A stretch of DNA of 64,000 nt, taken from the NCBI GenBank assembly GCA_963573385.1, contig CAUYLG010021500.1, positions 1 through 64,000 of the forward strand, read 5' to 3'. Below the pieces are notes generated by a model, which saw only the letters and a list, made by a program, of their open reading frames with translations, searched no databases and was not told the origin of the DNA. This document shows, in pieces, positions 62,940 to 64,000 of this stretch (positions are counted from its first letter, which is position 1; the number at the start of each line of letters is the position of its first letter). Made by a program: the position numbers and the translations under genes. The stretch is from Cacajao melanocephalus. Taxonomy: Eukaryota > Chordata > Mammalia > Primates > Pitheciidae.

Positions 62940-63310
62940 CCATAAAAAAGGATGAGTTCATGTCCTTTGCAGGGACATGGATAAAGCTAGAAACCATCAT
63001 TCTCAGCAAACTGACACAAGAACAGAAAACCAAGCACTGCATGTTCTCACTCATAAGTAGGTGTTGAACAATAGAACACATGGACGCAGGGAGGGGAACA
63101 TCACACACTGGGGCCTTTCAGGAGGTGGGGGCCTAGGAGAGGGATAGCATGGGGTGGGGGTTTGGGGAGGGATAGCATTAGGATAAATACCTAATATAGA
63201 TGACAGGGTGATGGATGCAGCAAACCACCATGGCATGTGTGTGCCTAGGTAACAAACCTGCACGTTCTGCACATGTACCCCAGAACTTAAAGTATAATAA
63301 TAAAACAAAG
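62940..63310 (+). mobile_element. Short 5'-truncated L1PA tail
   Basis: Starts in the last codons of ORF2 ('cataaaaaaggatgagttc') and continues through a G-rich 3' UTR to 'cccagaacttaaagtataat' and an A-rich tail. Less diverged than the other two L1P tails. A GTAACT at 62,934-62,939 and 63,313-63,318 may be a short target duplication. Confidence 0.92.
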
Positions 63311-63319
63311 ATGTAACTG

Positions 63320-63880
63320 GCAGTGGTGGGAAAGATAATTTGCAGCAGAGAAAGACAAGAAGAAAGATTATTTCATGAAAGATCTCTTCATCTATGTGCA
63401 AACTGGAAAGTGTCTTGTGGGACATGAAAGTCAGGGATGGACAGAAGAGACACAGAATACTGGAATTTATGGTATAGAAACAAATTCTACAGAGGGCCAG
63501 TGTATTTTCATTACTATTTCCCTACTTTGCCTTTTTGCCTATTCTATTATTAGACTATTCTGAGCCTACTGCTTTTCAGCATGGATTTATCTGAGTGAAA
63601 ATTCTATTCAAATCTTTCTGGATTTTGTCAAAAGCCCATACTCATAGTGGAATAAAGAGGACACTGAGATTTAGGCAAAATTTTTGAGGTTTTGAGGTTT
63701 TGAGGATTGAAATCAAGCTACCACCACATTCACATTTAGGATAGATTGTCTTAGGCTGAGGGAAGAGGAAAAAGATGGACAATAAATTACAAAAGTAGAC
63801 AAGTGAAGCCAAGCTAAAAGCCCTCATATATAAAAACAAAAGTGTTTGAGGCAGGGAGTTGCTGTGAGTTTCATGGAAGG
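63320..63880. other. Unassigned stretch
   Basis: No gene. A small GAGGTTTT triplication is at about 63,683-63,706. Confidence 0.5.
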
Positions 63881-63888
63881 TTGCTGTA

Positions 63889-63941
63889 TGTATACACACA
63901 CATACACACACACAGGTAGGTGTACATTACATATATATATC
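63889..63941. repeat. (CA)n / (TA)n microsatellite cluster
   Basis: 'tacacacacatacacacaca' followed, after a short gap, by (TA)5-6 near 63,931-63,940. Confidence 0.9.
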
Positions 63942-64000
63942 GTAGACCACAAAGTACATCCATACAAGTAAGCACCATACGTCAATTTCATCTACACAAA

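Overview
The window looks like catarrhine-primate, most likely human, nuclear DNA. It is AT-rich and holds Alu, L1P/L1M, L2 and MIR repeats, MaLR and ERVL LTRs, and Tigger and hAT-Charlie transposons. No functional protein gene, tRNA, rRNA, CRISPR array or bacterial feature could be supported. The longest open frames that make sense are decayed LINE-1 fragments; the others are short and look like chance. It reads as intergenic or deep intronic sequence built from repeats nested inside older repeats. Family names come from my memory of consensus sequences, not from a search.

Layout. 1-7.8 kb: an Alu tail with a CT-rich repeat, a MIR split by a MER5-like hAT element, and a 3.1-6.6 kb patchwork of local direct and inverted duplications built on two L2 fragments. 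7,888-14,317: one structurally complete primate L1 flanked by 17-bp target-site duplications, with both ORFs broken and two catalytic aspartates replaced. 15.8-20.5 kb: an AluJ, an L1M 3' UTR split by an ERVL-type solo LTR with an Alu at its edge, then MST- and MLT1-like LTRs. 22.7-24.9 kb: an Alu whose tail runs into a rearranged TA microsatellite carrying short copies of sequence from 1.3-1.5 kb downstream. 26,578-33,565: an ancient antisense ERVL provirus with two LTRs, a leucine-type primer-binding site and a polypurine tract. 35.9-37.8 kb: an L2 split by a solo LTR with a perfect 5-bp target duplication and by a hAT element. 40.3-47.9 kb: an AluS, then L1M sequence split by a Tigger-type MITE, a truncated L1P and an MLT1-like LTR, then an L1MB 3' half. 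50,726-51,502: a Tigger1-like DNA transposon with a transposase remnant. 52.3-57.7 kb: a hairpin-prone TA/CA locus, L1M 3' UTR, AluJ, AluS (minus), a 50-bp inverted repeat and a damaged AluY. 57.8-64 kb: a patchwork of L1M ORF2 pieces, a MaLR LTR and a young truncated L1P tail.

There is no gene system to describe. The observations most worth a second look are structural: three places (22.98-23.22, 52.34-52.47 and 56.86-56.99 kb) where short inverted copies suggest replication template switching, and the duplication mosaic at 3.1-6.6 kb.
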